Source: Pseudomonadota bacterium
GTDB taxonomy: Bacteria > Pseudomonadota > Gammaproteobacteria > Steroidobacterales > Steroidobacteraceae
Direction: 5' to 3'
NCBI GenBank assembly: GCA_023391815.1
Contig: JAEWAF010000052.1
Coordinates: 5,317-69,316, forward strand
Length of the DNA: 64,000 bases
How positions within the stretch are numbered: position 1 is the stretch's first letter; every line of letters starts with the position of its first letter. Below, in pieces: positions 18,004 to 25,614 of the stretch. A program made the position numbers and the translations under genes. Below the pieces are notes generated by a model, which ran no database searches, had not been told where the DNA came from, and worked only from the letters and a program-made list of their open reading frames with translations.

Positions 18004-18891
18004 ATGACCCCCCGCCAACTGGAAGCGTTCGTGGCCGTCGCGCAGACGCTGAGCTTTGCCCGGGCCTGCGAACGGCTGCACATGTCGCAGCCGGCGCTGA
18101 GCCTGGCGATCCGCAGCCTGGAGGATTCGTTGGGCGGGCGGCTGTTGTCGCGAACCACGCGGCAGGTGCGGTTGACGCCGGAAGGGGCGGTGCTCCTGCC
18201 CCAGGCGATTCAATTGCTGGCGGATTGGGACAACGTTCGGGAGCGCTCGCGTCAGCACTTCACCTTGCAACGGGGGCACGTGACGATCGCGGCCATGCCG
18301 TCCTTCGCGGGCAACGTGCTACCGCAGATCCTCGATGAATTCCGCGGTCGGTTTCCGAATGTCGCAGTGACCGTGCACGATGTGATTCACGAGGACGTGG
18401 TGCGAATGGTCGCGACCGGGCGCGTCGAGCTGGGGTTCGGCTTCGAGCCGGACGCGGCCAGTCAACTGAGCTTCCATCAGCTGTTCATCGATCGATTCGT
18501 CGCCATTGTCCCGAGCCGATCGCCGCTGGCCGAGTTGCGCTCGGTGTCGTGGGCGCAATTGTTGAGCAACAATTTCATCACCCTGCAGAGGCCGTCGACG
18601 GTGCGGCAGCTGTTGGAAACATCGCTTGCCGAGAGCGATATGGAGCTGCGCGTAGGAGTCGAGTGTCATCAACTCGTCACGGTCGGGCAGTTTGTCGCCT
18701 CGGGGCTGGGTGTCAGTGTCGTGCCTAACTTGTGCGAACGGCAGATGGCCGCGTTGGGCGCGCGAAGCGTGCAGTTGACGCGGCCTGTGATTCGTAAAGC
18801 CGTCGGACTGATGACGCGTAACAATCAGCAGTTGTCGAGCGCGGCGGACGCGATTCGACAGGCTGTCATTGCTACTCGCGCGCGCAAGTAG
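18004..18891 (+). CDS. LysR-family transcriptional regulator, likely controlling the CoA-transferase/thiolase operon
   Basis: A 295-residue LysR protein. The N-terminal winged helix (RQLEAFVAVAQTLSFARACERLHMSQPALSLAIRSLE) is complete, followed by the linker helix and an effector-binding domain of two lobes from about residue 92. It is divergent from scoA with a 100-bp shared region (17904-18003) that is AT-rich near AAATACCTGCTGATTATTTT, where its binding site would be expected. By the usual LysR rule it should activate scoAB-thiolase in response to a short keto or hydroxy acid; that is inference. Its 3' end overlaps the convergent MFS gene by 20 bp. Confidence 0.92.
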   Translation: MTPRQLEAFVAVAQTLSFARACERLHMSQPALSLAIRSLEDSLGGRLLSRTTRQVRLTPEGAVLLPQAIQLLADWDNVRERSRQHFTLQRGHVTIAAMPSFAGNVLPQILDEFRGRFPNVAVTVHDVIHEDVVRMVATGRVELGFGFEPDAASQLSFHQLFIDRFVAIVPSRSPLAELRSVSWAQLLSNNFITLQRPSTVRQLLETSLAESDMELRVGVECHQLVTVGQFVASGLGVSVVPNLCERQMAALGARSVQLTRPVIRKAVGLMTRNNQQLSSAADAIRQAVIATRARK

Positions 18892-20152
18892 CAACGCAAG
18901 CCTCGGCGGGCATTTCGTCGCCGTCACCGACCAGTAGCGACGTTCCCCACACGACGAGCCCCGCGAGCGCGAGTCCGCATCCCACCCAACCGGTCGAGGT
19001 CCATCCCCAACCGGCCGCGATCGCGAGGCCGCCAAGGAATGGCCCCAACGCGTTGGCGGCATTGAACGCGCTGTGATTCAAGGCTGCGGCGAGCGTCTGT
19101 GCATCGCCCGCGACTTCCATGAGGCGCGTCTGCAAGACGGTGCCGAGTCCGCCACCGCCGCCGATCAAAAAGACCACGATGGAGATGGCGAAGATGTTGC
19201 TTGCTGCCAGCGGAAACAGCGCGAGGGCCGCTGCGCTCCACAGAAGAATTCCGCCAACGGTCGGCATCACGGCGCGATCGGCGAGCCAGCCCGCGACCAG
19301 CGTGCCCGCGGTCATTCCCAATCCGAACATGCATAGAACGAGCGGCACGAACTGATTCGAAACATGGGTCACTTCGATGAGCGTCGATGCGACATAGGTG
19401 TAAACGGCGAACAGGCCGCCGAAACCGATGGCGCCGATGCCCAACGTCAACCACACCTGCCGGCGTTTCAACGCGCCGAGCTCTCGCAGCGGGCTCGCAC
19501 TCTTCGGCGGCTGATCGTGAGGAACATGTTTTCGAACGAGCATCACCGTGAGCAGCGCCAGCAGTCCCACCACCCCGAAGCCCCAACGCCAGCCCAGCAT
19601 CAGACCGATCCAATTGGCCATCGGCACGCCGATGATGGTTGCCACGGTGAGTCCTAGCATCGTGCGTGCGACCGCTTGCGCTCGTTGGTTGGGCGGTACG
19701 GCGGAGGCGGCCACGAGAGAAGCGATGCCGAAGTACGCGCCATGGGGCAGACCGCTCAAGAAACGAAACAACAGCATCCATTCGTATGAAGGCGCGAGCG
19801 CGCTCATCACATTGGCGACCGCGAACACGCTCATGAGCGCGATCAACAGCGTGCGTCGGGCGACTCGGGCGGCGAGTACCGCAATCACTGGAGCCCCGAC
19901 CACCACGCCCAATGCGTAGGCGCTGATTACGTGACCTGCGGTCGGCGCGTCGATTCCGAGCCCGACGGAGAAGTAGGGCAGCAGGCTCATCGAGGCGAAT
20001 TCGGTGGTGCCGATGGCGAAGCCGCCCATGGCCAGCGCCAGGAACAGGAGCCACCGCGAGGGAGCCCCGGGTCGACCCGCGGAGGGGGCGGTGAATTCAG
20101 AAGAATCAGCAGCTTGCAACGTAAATCCGCAGCTTGGGGAAGATCTTTGCAT
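18872..20152 (-). CDS. MFS transporter, DHA1 family (YdhP/AraJ-like)
   Basis: A 426-residue major facilitator with twelve predicted helices. The core begins at residue ~32 (RWLLFLALAMGGFAIGTTEFASMSLLPYF), has the motif-A-like loop VLAARVARRTLLIA and the motif-C-like helix in TM5 (MLGLTVATIIGVPMANWIG), and closely resembles proton-driven sugar or drug exporters such as YdhP and AraJ. The first ~30 residues are poorly conserved, and the ATG at 20152 lies inside an operator-like palindrome, so the true start may be a little downstream (TTG at residue 12 is possible). It is divergent from a LacI-type regulator, the probable controller. The substrate, perhaps a sugar or arabinoside exported as an overflow product, is unknown. 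Confidence 0.9.
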   Translation of the reverse strand: MQRSSPSCGFTLQAADSSEFTAPSAGRPGAPSRWLLFLALAMGGFAIGTTEFASMSLLPYFSVGLGIDAPTAGHVISAYALGVVVGAPVIAVLAARVARRTLLIALMSVFAVANVMSALAPSYEWMLLFRFLSGLPHGAYFGIASLVAASAVPPNQRAQAVARTMLGLTVATIIGVPMANWIGLMLGWRWGFGVVGLLALLTVMLVRKHVPHDQPPKSASPLRELGALKRRQVWLTLGIGAIGFGGLFAVYTYVASTLIEVTHVSNQFVPLVLCMFGLGMTAGTLVAGWLADRAVMPTVGGILLWSAAALALFPLAASNIFAISIVVFLIGGGGGLGTVLQTRLMEVAGDAQTLAAALNHSAFNAANALGPFLGGLAIAAGWGWTSTGWVGCGLALAGLVVWGTSLLVGDGDEMPAEACVATCARE

Positions 20153-20184
20153 AGCATTGCAACACGGTTTGCATAGCTATGCAA
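20147..20184. promoter_or_regulatory. Tandem LacI-type operator candidates
   Basis: Two copies of one motif with 22-bp centre spacing (two helical turns): a perfect 16-bp palindrome TTGCATAGCTATGCAA at 20169-20184, and a degenerate copy TTGCATAGCATTGCAA at 20147-20162. They lie between the MFS gene (-) and the LacI-family gene (+); the second copy covers the MFS start codon. Size, symmetry and place are what is expected for a LacI-family dimer pair, so self-regulation and repression of the transporter are likely. Confidence 0.7.
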
Positions 20185-20242
20185 TGAGGCGTACCCTGCG
20201 GCCGCGCTGTCAACCGAAGAGCGCGGGGGGAACGGGGGACTC

Positions 20243-21250
20243 ATGGCGAATTCGAAGCCGCCATCATCGATCGACGTCGCGCGTCTGGCAGGTGTGTCGC
20301 AGTCGGCGGTGTCACGCACATTCACGCCAGGGGCGAGCATCTCGCCGGAGACCAAGGCGAAAGTGATGGCCGCGGCCGACGCGCTGAACTATCGGCCGAA
20401 CCTCATCCCTCGCATCATGCTCAAGAACCGCTCGAACATCGTCGCGGTCGTCGTGGGCAGCCTCGCCAATCCGTATCACTCCAAGGCGCTGCAAGGCTTC
20501 GGTTGCAAGCTCCAGGCGTTGGGCAAGCAAGTTCTGCTGGTGCAAACGAATTTCGATCGCTCGCTCGACGAGGTGGTCGGTGAGCTCGCGAGCTATCGAG
20601 TCGACGCGGTCGTCAGTCCCCTCGAGATCACCTCCCCGGATGTAACGGCGCTCATCGACAAGATGCGCATTCCCGTGATCACGCTCAACTCCGACCATAT
20701 CAGCGAATGGAGCGCCACCGTTTCTTCCGACAATGAAATGGCGGGCAATTGCATCGCGCAGTTGTTGTGGAAGCGCGGTGGCCGGCGGTTCGGATATATC
20801 GCCGGACCTCGCGACAGTCCTTCGCAACAACAGCGTGAAGCGGGTTTTCGCCGTGGTCTGGCTTCAGTCGGTGTCACCGACTGCGCATGGGAGCAGGCGG
20901 ATTATTCCTATCAAGGCGGTTACGCGGCGGCTCGCAGAATGTTTGCTACGCAGTCTCGGCCGGACGCGGTGTTCTGCGTCAACGATCTGGTCGCGCTGGG
21001 CGCCATGGACGCGCTTCGTCTCGAGCTCGGTCTGAAGGTACCGACCGACGTGATGATTGCCGGCTACGACAACATCGAGGCCGCGGGCTGGTCCTCGTAC
21101 CGGCTGACCACGTTCGATCAACGCATGGACGAAATGGTGAGCAACGCGGTCGCGATGCTCGAACGGGATTGGGCGCCGAGCGCTCAGTCGTTCATCGCGC
21201 CGACCCTGGTGGAGCGGGCCAGCACGCGGGCGGGCGAGTCGCACGGTTGA
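20243..21250 (+). CDS. LacI/GalR-family transcriptional regulator
   Basis: A 335-residue LacI-type regulator. The helix-turn-helix and hinge at residues ~8-60 (SSIDVARLAGVSQSAVSRTF, then VMAAADALNYRPNLI) precede a periplasmic-binding-protein-like effector domain (IVAVVVGSLANPYHSKAL; VFCVNDLVALGAMDALR; CV.IAGYDN-type end with DVMIAGYDNIEA). It is divergent from the MFS gene at 18872-20152, with two palindromes between them that it could bind. The effector is probably a sugar or related metabolite. It ends at a hairpin (21252-21268) before the TonB receptor gene. Confidence 0.93.
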   Translation: MANSKPPSSIDVARLAGVSQSAVSRTFTPGASISPETKAKVMAAADALNYRPNLIPRIMLKNRSNIVAVVVGSLANPYHSKALQGFGCKLQALGKQVLLVQTNFDRSLDEVVGELASYRVDAVVSPLEITSPDVTALIDKMRIPVITLNSDHISEWSATVSSDNEMAGNCIAQLLWKRGGRRFGYIAGPRDSPSQQQREAGFRRGLASVGVTDCAWEQADYSYQGGYAAARRMFATQSRPDAVFCVNDLVALGAMDALRLELGLKVPTDVMIAGYDNIEAAGWSSYRLTTFDQRMDEMVSNAVAMLERDWAPSAQSFIAPTLVERASTRAGESHG

Positions 21251-21251
21251 T

Positions 21252-21272
21252 CGAGCAATGAATGCTCGTTTT
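21252..21272 (+). terminator. Probable terminator after the LacI-type gene
   Basis: CGAGCA-ATGAA-TGCTCG, a 6-bp stem with a five-base loop starting two bases after the stop, followed by TTTTC. Short, but with a T-run in the right place. Confidence 0.55.
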
Positions 21273-21320
21273 CTCCATTGGGAGAAAATTTTGACTAACA
21301 GGATATCCGTGTCCTAACCT
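21269..21320 (+). promoter_or_regulatory. Palindrome and possible promoter upstream of the TonB receptor
   Basis: A perfect inverted repeat, TTTTCTCC-ATTG-GGAGAAAA (21269-21288), ends two bases before a good -35 hexamer TTGACT (21291-21296). A weak -10, TAACCT (21315-21320), follows at 18 bp. The palindrome may be an operator for the receptor gene, or it may extend the terminator just before it. The promoter call is tentative. Confidence 0.4.
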
Positions 21321-21350
21321 AGCCTGAAACAACAGTTTGGGGATACGGCG

Positions 21351-24107
21351 ATGGGCTACGTTTCGACGCGCTCCTGGGTTCATGCGGCCTTTGGCATTGC
21401 GTGGGTGGTTGGCGGTCAAGGCGCCTTGGCGCAGGAGGCCAGTTCGGTCAGCCCGGGCGACACGCTCGAAGAGCTGACGGTCACCGGCTCGCGCATCGAG
21501 CACAGCGGTTTCCAGGCGCCCACGCCGGTTTCGGTGCTCGATGCCTCGCAAGTCGAGGACCGTGGCGCCACCAATATCGCCAACGTGATCAACGAGATTC
21601 CGGCGTTCACCGGCACCATCACGCCGGCCTCCACCGGGTTGAACAGTCGTCAGAACGGCATCAACGCGGTGGACCTGCGCGGCCTCGGCACCAATCGCAA
21701 TCTGGTGCTGTTGAACGGCCGTCGCGGCACGCCGTTCGATGAGTTCGGAAACGTCGACTTGAACGCGGTGCCGTCTCTGGCGATCGGTCGTGTCGAAGTG
21801 GTGACCGGCGGCGCTTCGGCGGCCTGGGGCTCGGACGCAATCTCGGGTGTCGTGAACTTGATTTACGACGAAGAGCTCGAAGGCTTCAAATTCAACGCCC
21901 AATATGGCCAGTCCGAGCGTGGCGATGCCGAGGACACCCGACTCGCAGCCGCGTGGGGCACTTCACTGAACGGGGGCAGCGGTCATTTCCTGCTCGCCGC
22001 GGACTACAACAAGAATGAAGGCGTGCCCGAAGGGCGCGATCGTGCCTGGCAGCGTCGCAGCCCGGCGCTGGTCAGCAATCCCGCCAACGTCAACGACCAC
22101 GATGGCATTCCGAAATTCCTGATTCGGGACAATGCGGCGCTGTTCCTCTCATCGCCGAACGGCGTGACGCTGCCGGGTGGCGCCACTGGCAATATCGAGT
22201 TCTTCCCCGATGGCACGGCGCGACCCCGTCAGTTGGGCGAGGTCATGGGCGATTTCATGATCGGCGGCAGTGGCTCACGCCTCGGCGATCGCAGCGCGCT
22301 GTTCATTCCCACCGAACGTTTCAACGTGCTCGCGACCCTTCAGCATGAGATTGCCGACGGTACCGAGGCCTTTGTCGAAGCAAGCTTCGCGCAGTCGAAA
22401 TCGTCCGGTAAGTTGGTCGACGCGTTTTCGTTCGGCGACGTCGTGATCGAACCGGATAACGCCTACTTGCCCGCGAGCGTGGCGGCATTGGGCGAAGCCT
22501 TCGCGTTGTTCCGGACGTTCGAGGAGATTCCGCCGATCACCTCCGAGTCCAAGAACGACAACATGCGCTTCGTGGCCGGGCTCAAAGGCGACTTCGGCAA
22601 CTCCTTCAAATGGAACGCGTCGGGCCAATACGGCCGCACGAAGTTCTCCAACGAGCAGCCCTACAACTTGCTGGTCGGCAATCTGATCCTCGCGGCCGAC
22701 GCTGTGCGCGATCCCGCGAGCGGCAATATCGTCTGCCGCGCCAATCTGGGCGGCGCGAACGGTGCGCCGGGCTGCGTGCCCATCAATCTGTTCGGCAAGG
22801 GTTCGCCGAGCGCCGCGGCGCTCGACTACATCACCGACAGGGGCACGTCCGACACCGAGATCAAACAAACCGTGTTCATGGCCGATGTGAGCGGCGAGCT
22901 GTTCGACGCGTGGGCCGGCCCGCTGCTGGGCACCTTCGGCATCGAATATCGCAAGGAGCAACTCGATCGCGAGGTGAACGCGCCGAACGAAAACGAAGAG
23001 TTCCTGATCGTCAATGCGCAGCCGCTCAGCGGTGAATTCACGGCGAAGGAAGGTTTCGCGGAATTCGCGCTGCCGTTGCTCAAGACCGATCGACAGTCGC
23101 TGGATCTGAACGCGGCCGCGCGCTTCACGGATTACAGCACCGTCGGCAGCGTCACGACCTGGAAAGCGGGCCTGGTGTACTCGCCAGTGGAATCGCTGCG
23201 ATTCCGGGGCTCGATCTCTCGTGACATCCGCGCGCCCAGCATTGGCGAGTCGTTCGTCAAGTCCGTGCTGTTATTCAGCAATATCGCCAACCCCTTCATC
23301 GAGGGCCGGCCGACCGATACGGTCGAATCCCCGGTCATCGGCAACCCGGATTTGAAGGAAGAGACGGCGAAGACCACCACGCTCGGCGTCGTCTTCTCGG
23401 CGGGCGGCTTCCGTGCTTCCGTCGACTGGTATCACATCGACCTTCAGGACACCATCGGTGCCTTGTCGCCGCAGAGTGTCCTGGACCGATGCCACGACGG
23501 CGAGACTTCGCTGTGTGACTTGATCACCTTCGGCCCCGACGGCCGGAGCATCGAGCGCATCGACGGCAAGAATCTGAATCTCGGTACGTTCGATTTGAAA
23601 GGCATCGATGCCGAGTTGCGTTACACCCAGCCCGTGGGCGGCGGCGATCTCAGTGTCGGCTTGATCTCCAGTTATCTCATTCACAAGGAGATCGCGCCCG
23701 CTGGTGGCACGCCGCTCGATACCGCAGGCGAGGTCGGCGCGGCCTCCGGCTACGGCACGCCCGATTTCAAAGCCACGCTCAGTGCCGGTTATGACATTGG
23801 CGACTGGGGTGCCTTCGCGCAGGCTCGTTATATCGGCTCCGGGGTGTATAGCGCCGCTTATGGGCCGGAAGATTTGTCGAGCGCGGATAATCACATCGGC
23901 GGGGTGACTTATGTCGACCTCTCCGCGCACTACGACCTGTCGAATCTCGGTTATGGCCAGCTGCGAGTCTTCGCGGGCATCGACAACGTGCTCGATAAAG
24001 ATCCGCCAGTGGTGCCGCAGGATTTCATCTCCAACATCGCCACCAACGGCACGCACTACGACGTCATCGGTCGCAAGTATTACGTCGGCGCCAGAGTGCA
24101 GTTTTAG
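21351..24107 (+). CDS. TonB-dependent outer-membrane receptor
   Basis: A 918-residue receptor. A signal peptide ends at ALAQE (~residue 29). The TonB box region EELTVTGSRIE is next, then the plug domain (~55-170: GATNIANVINEIPAF, NAVDLRGLGTNRNLVLLNGRR, GRVEVVTGGASAAWGSDAISGVVNLI) and a long 22-strand barrel to the C-terminus, which ends in the usual aromatic GARVQF. No STN domain is seen, so no FecI/FecR-type signalling is expected. A GGGGAT site precedes the ATG. It is followed, after a hairpin region, by an iron-type PepSY membrane protein and a small membrane protein, which suggests uptake of a metal chelate. Plug style also resembles receptors for oligosaccharides or peptides, so the ligand remains open. 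Confidence 0.93.
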   Translation: MGYVSTRSWVHAAFGIAWVVGGQGALAQEASSVSPGDTLEELTVTGSRIEHSGFQAPTPVSVLDASQVEDRGATNIANVINEIPAFTGTITPASTGLNSRQNGINAVDLRGLGTNRNLVLLNGRRGTPFDEFGNVDLNAVPSLAIGRVEVVTGGASAAWGSDAISGVVNLIYDEELEGFKFNAQYGQSERGDAEDTRLAAAWGTSLNGGSGHFLLAADYNKNEGVPEGRDRAWQRRSPALVSNPANVNDHDGIPKFLIRDNAALFLSSPNGVTLPGGATGNIEFFPDGTARPRQLGEVMGDFMIGGSGSRLGDRSALFIPTERFNVLATLQHEIADGTEAFVEASFAQSKSSGKLVDAFSFGDVVIEPDNAYLPASVAALGEAFALFRTFEEIPPITSESKNDNMRFVAGLKGDFGNSFKWNASGQYGRTKFSNEQPYNLLVGNLILAADAVRDPASGNIVCRANLGGANGAPGCVPINLFGKGSPSAAALDYITDRGTSDTEIKQTVFMADVSGELFDAWAGPLLGTFGIEYRKEQLDREVNAPNENEEFLIVNAQPLSGEFTAKEGFAEFALPLLKTDRQSLDLNAAARFTDYSTVGSVTTWKAGLVYSPVESLRFRGSISRDIRAPSIGESFVKSVLLFSNIANPFIEGRPTDTVESPVIGNPDLKEETAKTTTLGVVFSAGGFRASVDWYHIDLQDTIGALSPQSVLDRCHDGETSLCDLITFGPDGRSIERIDGKNLNLGTFDLKGIDAELRYTQPVGGGDLSVGLISSYLIHKEIAPAGGTPLDTAGEVGAASGYGTPDFKATLSAGYDIGDWGAFAQARYIGSGVYSAAYGPEDLSSADNHIGGVTYVDLSAHYDLSNLGYGQLRVFAGIDNVLDKDPPVVPQDFISNIATNGTHYDVIGRKYYVGARVQF

Positions 24108-24132
24108 CACGACCCGGAACGACGCAGATCCG

Positions 24133-24223
24133 CCCGGCGGTGTTTGCCGCCGGGATGAAATGAGAGTGCTGCCGCCGGTTGCGGCCCGGCGGCAAATGAT
24201 AATGGTTTGCATTTGCCGCCGGG
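24133..24223 (+). repeat. Three nested GC-rich hairpins built from one CCCGGCGG repeat
   Basis: Hairpin 1: CCCGGCGG-N6-CCGCCGGG (24133-24154). Hairpin 2: CCGCCGG-N7-CCGGCGG (24172-24192). Hairpin 3: a perfect 14-bp stem, CCCGGCGGCAAATG / CATTTGCCGCCGGG with an 11-base loop (24185-24223). Hairpins 2 and 3 share the arm at 24186-24192, so only one can form at a time. Hairpin 1 can end transcription of the receptor gene; the alternative pairings resemble an attenuator. All lie between the receptor and the PepSY gene. Confidence 0.7.
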
Positions 24224-24236
24224 TTGACGGTATAAC
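24193..24236 (+). promoter_or_regulatory. Fur-like box overlapping a promoter for the PepSY gene
   Basis: The loop and inner stem of the third hairpin contain AAATGATAAT followed by GGTTTGCATTT, which matches a Fur box completely in its left half and about seven of ten positions in its right half. It overlaps a possible -35 (TTGCAT, 24207-24212), with -10 TATAAC at 24231-24236 after an 18-bp spacer. This predicts iron repression of the PepSY gene. Positions were read by eye. Confidence 0.55.
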
Positions 24237-24253
24237 AGGGGCTCTTTCCCTGG

Positions 24254-25405
24254 ATGATCGTCATGCCGAGCGCGTCCGCGATTCGTCGTTGGTATTGGGT
24301 GCACAAGTGGACCAGCCTGGTGTCCACGCTGTTCCTGCTCATGTTGTGCATCACCGGTCTGCCGCTGATTTTCTATCACGAGATCGACCATGCGACCGGT
24401 TACTCGGTGGAACCGCCGGACCTTCCCGGCGTGACGGGGCAGGTCAGCCTCGATGAAATCGTTTCAGCCGCGCAGGCCAGGCGGCCGCACGATGTCGTGA
24501 CGTTCGTTTCGCGCGAGTCCGACGAGCCGAATGCGTGGTTCGTGTCCATGGCCGAGACGCCGCAAGCACCCCAGTCCTCGGCGTTTTATATGTTCGATGC
24601 GCGCACGGGCGATTTCCTGCACGAGTATCCGCTCGATCAGGGGTTCATGAATTTCATGTTCCGCCTGCACTACGACATGTTCACCGGTTTGCCGGGCACG
24701 TTGTTTCTGGGCTTCATGGGATTGTTGTTGGCGGCGTCGCTGGTGTCGGGCACCGTGGTGTACGGACCGTTCATGCGCAAGCTGCCGTTCGGTACCGTCC
24801 GTCATGGTCGCTCGGCGCGCTTGAAGTGGCTCGATCTGCACAATCTGCTCGGCATCGCGACGCTGGTGTGGGTGCTGACCGTCGGTGTTACGGGCGTCAT
24901 CAACGCGCTGGCGATTCCGATTATCGGCCTGTGGCAACAGACCGAGATGAGCGAGATGACCGCGAAATATAAGAACGAGCCCGCGGTTCAGCAGCTCAGC
25001 TCAGCCGACGCCGCGGTCAAGACCGCGCTCGCGACGGCGCCCGGCACCGAGTTGAGCTTCATGGCGTTTCCAGGCACGGCTTATTCGAGCCCGCATCACT
25101 ATGTCGCCTTCATGCACGGCGCGACGCCGATCACGTCGAAGCTGCTCACCCCAGTGCTGATCGACGCGAGCACGGGTGACTTCGTCGATAGCCGCTCCAT
25201 GCCCTGGTACGTCAAAGCGCTGCTGGTCTCGCAGCCGCTGCATTTCGGCGACTACGGCGGCATGGTGCTGAAGATTCTGTGGGCGCTGCTCGACTTGCTG
25301 GCGATCGTCGTGCTCGGTAGCGGCGTGTATCTGTGGATCAAGAAGCGCAATGTCTCGATCGAAGCGCGATTGGGCACGCTCGCTGCCGAAGGGGCCGCCA
25401 CGTGA
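24254..25405 (+). CDS. PepSY-associated TM helix protein (iron-regulated membrane protein, PiuB-like)
   Basis: A 383-residue inner-membrane protein with about four helices: one at residues ~19-42 (WTSLVSTLFLLMLCITGLPLIFYHEID), one near ~150-170, one near ~195-215 (LHNLLGIATLVWVLTVGVTGVINAL) and one at ~335-360. Between them are two PepSY-like periplasmic regions. Conserved His residues at helix ends (RRWYWVHKW, YHEIDH, LRLHYD, WLDLHNLLG) are typical heme-binding or ferric-reductase positions in this family. Such proteins accompany TonB receptors and reduce or release iron from siderophores. A Fur-like box and promoter lie just upstream. ATG at 24263 (MPSAS) is an equally good start. The stop overlaps the next start in GTGA. 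Confidence 0.88.
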   Translation: MIVMPSASAIRRWYWVHKWTSLVSTLFLLMLCITGLPLIFYHEIDHATGYSVEPPDLPGVTGQVSLDEIVSAAQARRPHDVVTFVSRESDEPNAWFVSMAETPQAPQSSAFYMFDARTGDFLHEYPLDQGFMNFMFRLHYDMFTGLPGTLFLGFMGLLLAASLVSGTVVYGPFMRKLPFGTVRHGRSARLKWLDLHNLLGIATLVWVLTVGVTGVINALAIPIIGLWQQTEMSEMTAKYKNEPAVQQLSSADAAVKTALATAPGTELSFMAFPGTAYSSPHHYVAFMHGATPITSKLLTPVLIDASTGDFVDSRSMPWYVKALLVSQPLHFGDYGGMVLKILWALLDLLAIVVLGSGVYLWIKKRNVSIEARLGTLAAEGAAT

Positions 25406-25614
25406 GCGCGAAAGATCGCGTGGATGTTTGGACTGCGCCCATCGTCCTCGGCGTGCTGTCGGCAGTGGGCCTGATTTCCGCATTGGTTTCGGACGACGCG
25501 GGCGATGTGCTCGCGTGGCTCACCTTGGGCGCGCCGGTCGCCGTCGTGCTGTGGTATCTGCCACGACGGCACCCATCCAAATCCGTGCTCACCAAGAAAG
25601 GTTCGGCGTCGTGA
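25402..25614 (+). CDS. Small two-helix membrane protein in the PepSY operon
   Basis: A 70-residue protein starting at GTG 25402, overlapping the PepSY stop by four bases, which argues for translational coupling. It has two hydrophobic segments (APIVLGVLSAVGLISALVS and VLAWLTLGAPVAVVLWYL) joined by a short acidic loop (DDAGD) and a basic C-terminal tail. I recall similar tiny proteins after PepSY membrane proteins in TonB-receptor operons, where they may be accessory subunits; no function is established. Its 3' end overlaps the convergent amidohydrolase gene by 26 bp. Confidence 0.7.
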   Translation: MSAKDRVDVWTAPIVLGVLSAVGLISALVSDDAGDVLAWLTLGAPVAVVLWYLPRRHPSKSVLTKKGSAS

